Assembly (NCBI GenBank): GCA_002448305.1
Contig: DJWY01000025.1
Coordinates: 310,539 to 374,538, forward strand
Length of the DNA: 64,000 nucleotides
Direction of reading: 5' to 3'
Origin: Selenomonadales bacterium UBA7018
GTDB taxonomy: Bacteria > Bacillota > Negativicutes > Selenomonadales > Selenomonadaceae
The first letter of the stretch is position 1. Each line of letters begins with the position of its first letter. The translations under genes and the position numbers were made by a program. Positions 62,349 through 64,000 of the stretch are shown here, piece after piece. The notes beneath the pieces are model-generated. The model did not search any database and was not told where the DNA came from. It saw nothing but the letters and a program-made list of their open reading frames with translations.

Positions 62349-63677
62349 TCAGCTTGCGTAGCGTTTTAAATTTATCGCCGCCTGTAAGTCGCGGTCTATC
62401 TCATTGCCGCAATGTTCGCAGTGATAAATCCGCTCGGACAAGTGCAAATTTTTCTTCACGTGTCCGCAAGCAATACAGTTTTTTGAGCTGGGATAAAATC
62501 TGTCGGCGATAACGACGCGCAAACCTGCCCACGCCGCCTTATACTCAATCTGCCGTCTGAATTCGTAAAAACCTTGCTCCTGCACTGCTTTTGCTAAGTG
62601 CCGATTCGACATCATGCCCCGCACGTTCAAATCTTCAAGCATTATCGGATTTGGTTTTCGTCCGATAATTCTGCTCGTGATTTGGTGCCGATAATTTTGC
62701 CGAATGTTAGCCAATCGGTGATGAATTCGTAAAAGTTTTTGTTCACTCTTTATAATGTTGCGCGTTTTCTTGTAACTCTCTCCTTTCTTTTTATTCATCT
62801 CGTACTTACGCGAGAATGAGCGTTGCCGTTGCTCAGGACTTAAGGTTGCAACAACTGCCTGCCTGATTCCTGCTTCAGTGCGTCCGATTTCGTCTAAACT
62901 ACTTTCGTTTGACATGACGCTCTGCAGGCTTAAATTCCCCGCCAACGTACGGGTATTTTTATTCATCTCATATTTACGCGAAATTGCACGCTGTAGTCGC
63001 CGCAATTTTTTCTTCAATCTGCGAACTGTCGAAGTCCGGTTAATGTTCGGATAAATAGTGCCGTCCGAACACGTCGCCAAATTTTTTATGCCTAAGTCAA
63101 TGCCTAAAGCTTCGCCGCAATTTTCAGCGGGCTTCGGGTCAGCGAATTCAACCGCTACGCTTAACCACCAGTTTAAGCCGTCAAAAGTAATTCGCGGATT
63201 AAAATATTTCACGCCAACGGGTATTCGTCCATGCTCGGCAAGTCTGAACCAATTCAACCGTTGACGATTTTTGCGTTTGCTCGTCGCTATTGCTTCAAGC
63301 TTGACATGTGTCGTCGTGATTTTGATTTTGTCTGTAGCTTGATAAAAGCTGAAGTCGCCGCGACGTTTGCTTTTGAATCTCGGTCGCAAGCTTTGCTTCT
63401 TAAAAAATTTTATGTAAGCGTCTGCACAATCACGCACCGCTTGAAAGGTTGCTTGGCTTGAAATGCTTTTGAGCCACGGATACTCGCCCGAATTCTTAAG
63501 TACAGTAAATTTCTTAGTCATATCATAACTGCTGATAAATTTTTCGTCCGCTTCGTAGGCGTCAATTTCCTTGCGCAGTGCCCAGTTGTAAGCGAAGCGA
63601 GCCGCCCCCGCGAATTGAAATAATCGCGTCCGCTGACGATTGTTCGGCACCAACATAACCTTAAACGACTTTAGCAT
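62349..63677 (-). CDS. tnpB: TnpB (OrfB) RNA-guided nuclease with an in-frame internal insertion
   Basis: About 442 residues. TnpB landmarks: LKSFKVMLVPNNRQRTRL, RKEIDAYEAD, the RuvC GIDLGIKNLAT, E in MLEDLNVRGM, zinc finger CIACG...CEHCG, and RDLQAAINL with the last Asp. The catalytic residues are all present. In the bridging helix the segment SRKYEMNK occurs twice, 56 residues apart; the 168 nt between (62791-62958) carry a relative of the element's own right end. Without it the protein would have the usual ~385-390 residues. Start ATG 63677 or GTG 63686; SD weak. Confidence 0.88.
   Translation of the reverse strand: MLKSFKVMLVPNNRQRTRLFQFAGAARFAYNWALRKEIDAYEADEKFISSYDMTKKFTVLKNSGEYPWLKSISSQATFQAVRDCADAYIKFFKKQSLRPRFKSKRRGDFSFYQATDKIKITTTHVKLEAIATSKRKNRQRLNWFRLAEHGRIPVGVKYFNPRITFDGLNWWLSVAVEFADPKPAENCGEALGIDLGIKNLATCSDGTIYPNINRTSTVRRLKKKLRRLQRAISRKYEMNKNTRTLAGNLSLQSVMSNESSLDEIGRTEAGIRQAVVATLSPEQRQRSFSRKYEMNKKKGESYKKTRNIIKSEQKLLRIHHRLANIRQNYRHQITSRIIGRKPNPIMLEDLNVRGMMSNRHLAKAVQEQGFYEFRRQIEYKAAWAGLRVVIADRFYPSSKNCIACGHVKKNLHLSERIYHCEHCGNEIDRDLQAAINLKRYAS
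62791..62958 (-). repeat. 168-nt in-frame insertion in tnpB, with flanking duplication
   Basis: TTATTCATCTC.TA.TTACGCG begins at 62791 and again at 62959, exactly 168 nt apart. The inserted part includes most of a 95-nt sequence (62866-62960) of the same length as, and about three-quarters identical by eye to, the right-end segment 62246-62340. Confidence 0.8.
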
Positions 63678-63686
63678 TTTCGTCAC

Positions 63687-63800
63687 ACTTTCAAAAAATC
63701 AACAGTGTTTTATAACTCTTTATAACTTTATCTTAACTGTTAGCTAGCCTCCCGCTCAAATCATTGCGCATTACGCATTTCTAATTCCTAATTGCATTTT
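63687..63800. other. AT-rich spacer before tRNA-Leu
   Basis: Contains the likely left end of the TnpB element, then a GCGCATTACGCATT / ATTCCTAATTGC mini-repeat (63756-63796) next to the tRNA 3' end. No gene. Confidence 0.5.
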
Positions 63801-63885
63801 TGGTGCGGATGGAGGGGGTCGAACCCTCACGCCCGAAGGCAACGGATCCTAAGTCCGGCGCGTCTGCCAATTCCGCCACATCCGC
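63801..63885 (-). tRNA. tRNA-Leu (anticodon TAG)
   Basis: Class II tRNA on the minus strand, 85 nt with encoded CCA. Acceptor GCGGATG pairs with CATCCGC; D arm GGCGGAATTGGCAGAC; anticodon loop CTTAGGA with TAG; a long variable arm TTGCCTTCGGGCGT; T arm GAGGG-TTCGACC-CCCTC. It reads CUA and other CUN codons. Confidence 0.95.
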
Positions 63886-64000
63886 TCACACTGATTAAAT
63901 CATATTTATTTTTCACTGTCAATAACGTTGCGCAGGAATAAAGCGCAAGTTGCCGAATATAACATGAGAATTATTAAGGAGGCTGACAACAGCCAAGAAA
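63886..64000 (+). other. Window end: probable promoter and SD of a gene beyond the edge
   Basis: A possible -10 TATAAC at 63959, then AAGGAGG at 63978-63984 on the plus strand with no start codon before the edge. A 6-bp inverted repeat TTGCGC/GCGCAA (63929-63949) precedes it. This suggests a gene starting just outside the window. Confidence 0.35.

Larger units (their letters stand above)
62205..63735 (-). mobile_element. IS200/IS605-type element, TnpB-only, with an internal copy of its right end
   Basis: Both flanks carry related AT-rich ends (ATAAAAAGTTATAAAAACT near 62217-62240; GTTATAAAGAGTTATAAAACAC, read in reverse, near 63708-63730). The right-end sequence at 62246-62340 (attcctgctt... 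to ...acgtacgggtag) is probably the omega-RNA/right-end region. A 95-nt relative of it occurs inside tnpB (62866-62960). No tnpA. Confidence 0.65.

Overview
The window looks like the chromosome of an anaerobic diderm Firmicute (Negativicutes, Selenomonas-like). This is inferred from gene content. Firmicute markers (whiA, yvcK, rapZ, a DUF4446 protein, a SpoVD-like PBP with a PASTA domain) sit beside genes for an LPS-bearing outer membrane: a heptose-7-phosphate kinase, a GT9 heptosyltransferase, a UDP-xylose synthase, a phosphoethanolamine-transferase-like sulfatase and FkbM methyltransferases. Many genes start with TTG behind a strong Shine-Dalgarno (SD). Most of the window is transcribed from the minus strand. 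No CRISPR array, rRNA or prophage was seen.

Layout. 1-2425: end of a Ycf46-type AAA+ ATPase, cut by the window edge. 2492-4405: fused TRAP permease. 4449-4770: relic of a PIN-type toxin-antitoxin pair. 4775-11327: dnaE, upp, maf and rtcB, with a tandem-repeat region upstream of maf. 11421-16913: an envelope/haem operon (secreted protein, hemB, hemL, rfaE1, GT9). 17026-17373: rplS. 17532-17685: a cobalamin riboswitch on the plus strand with no gene after it. 17978-25320: purine genes (purB, purC, purM and a purN-purH fusion) mixed with envelope genes. 26825-28226: malic enzyme and tRNA-Arg on the plus strand. 28625-31185: Fur-controlled feoAB and a FeoB-associated protein. 31323-37356: rapZ-yvcK-whiA-DUF4446-M23 peptidase plus a broken FkbM gene with a C10 tract. 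37508-40123: gatB and an intact FkbM paralogue. 40179-47462: complete F-type ATP synthase operon (atpIBEFHAGDC). 47569-52851: giant RTX-like surface protein with a C8 tract at its start. 53168-54420: broken tnpB. 54514-62193: xth, the phosphoethanolamine-transferase-like gene, and the plsY / XpaC-TM2 / telA / PBP cluster. 62349-63677: a second tnpB carrying an internal copy of its own right end. 63801-63885: tRNA-Leu.

Themes. Two genes for surface structures carry homopolymeric C tracts whose present length puts them out of frame, and changing the tract length by one base restores the upstream frame. This suggests phase variation. For the surface protein one base restores the whole frame; the methyltransferase would still need a second event. 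The window also holds a roughly 95-bp intergenic element in three copies with compensatory base changes in its terminal hairpin, and an ATTAGGAAT-type mini-repeat that supplies stop codons and in one case an SD at operon joints. Other oddities are an orphan cobalamin riboswitch, a PurN protein fused to the IMP-cyclohydrolase half of PurH only, and unusual ATP synthase gamma and c subunits. All statements rest on reading the sequence; no database search was possible.
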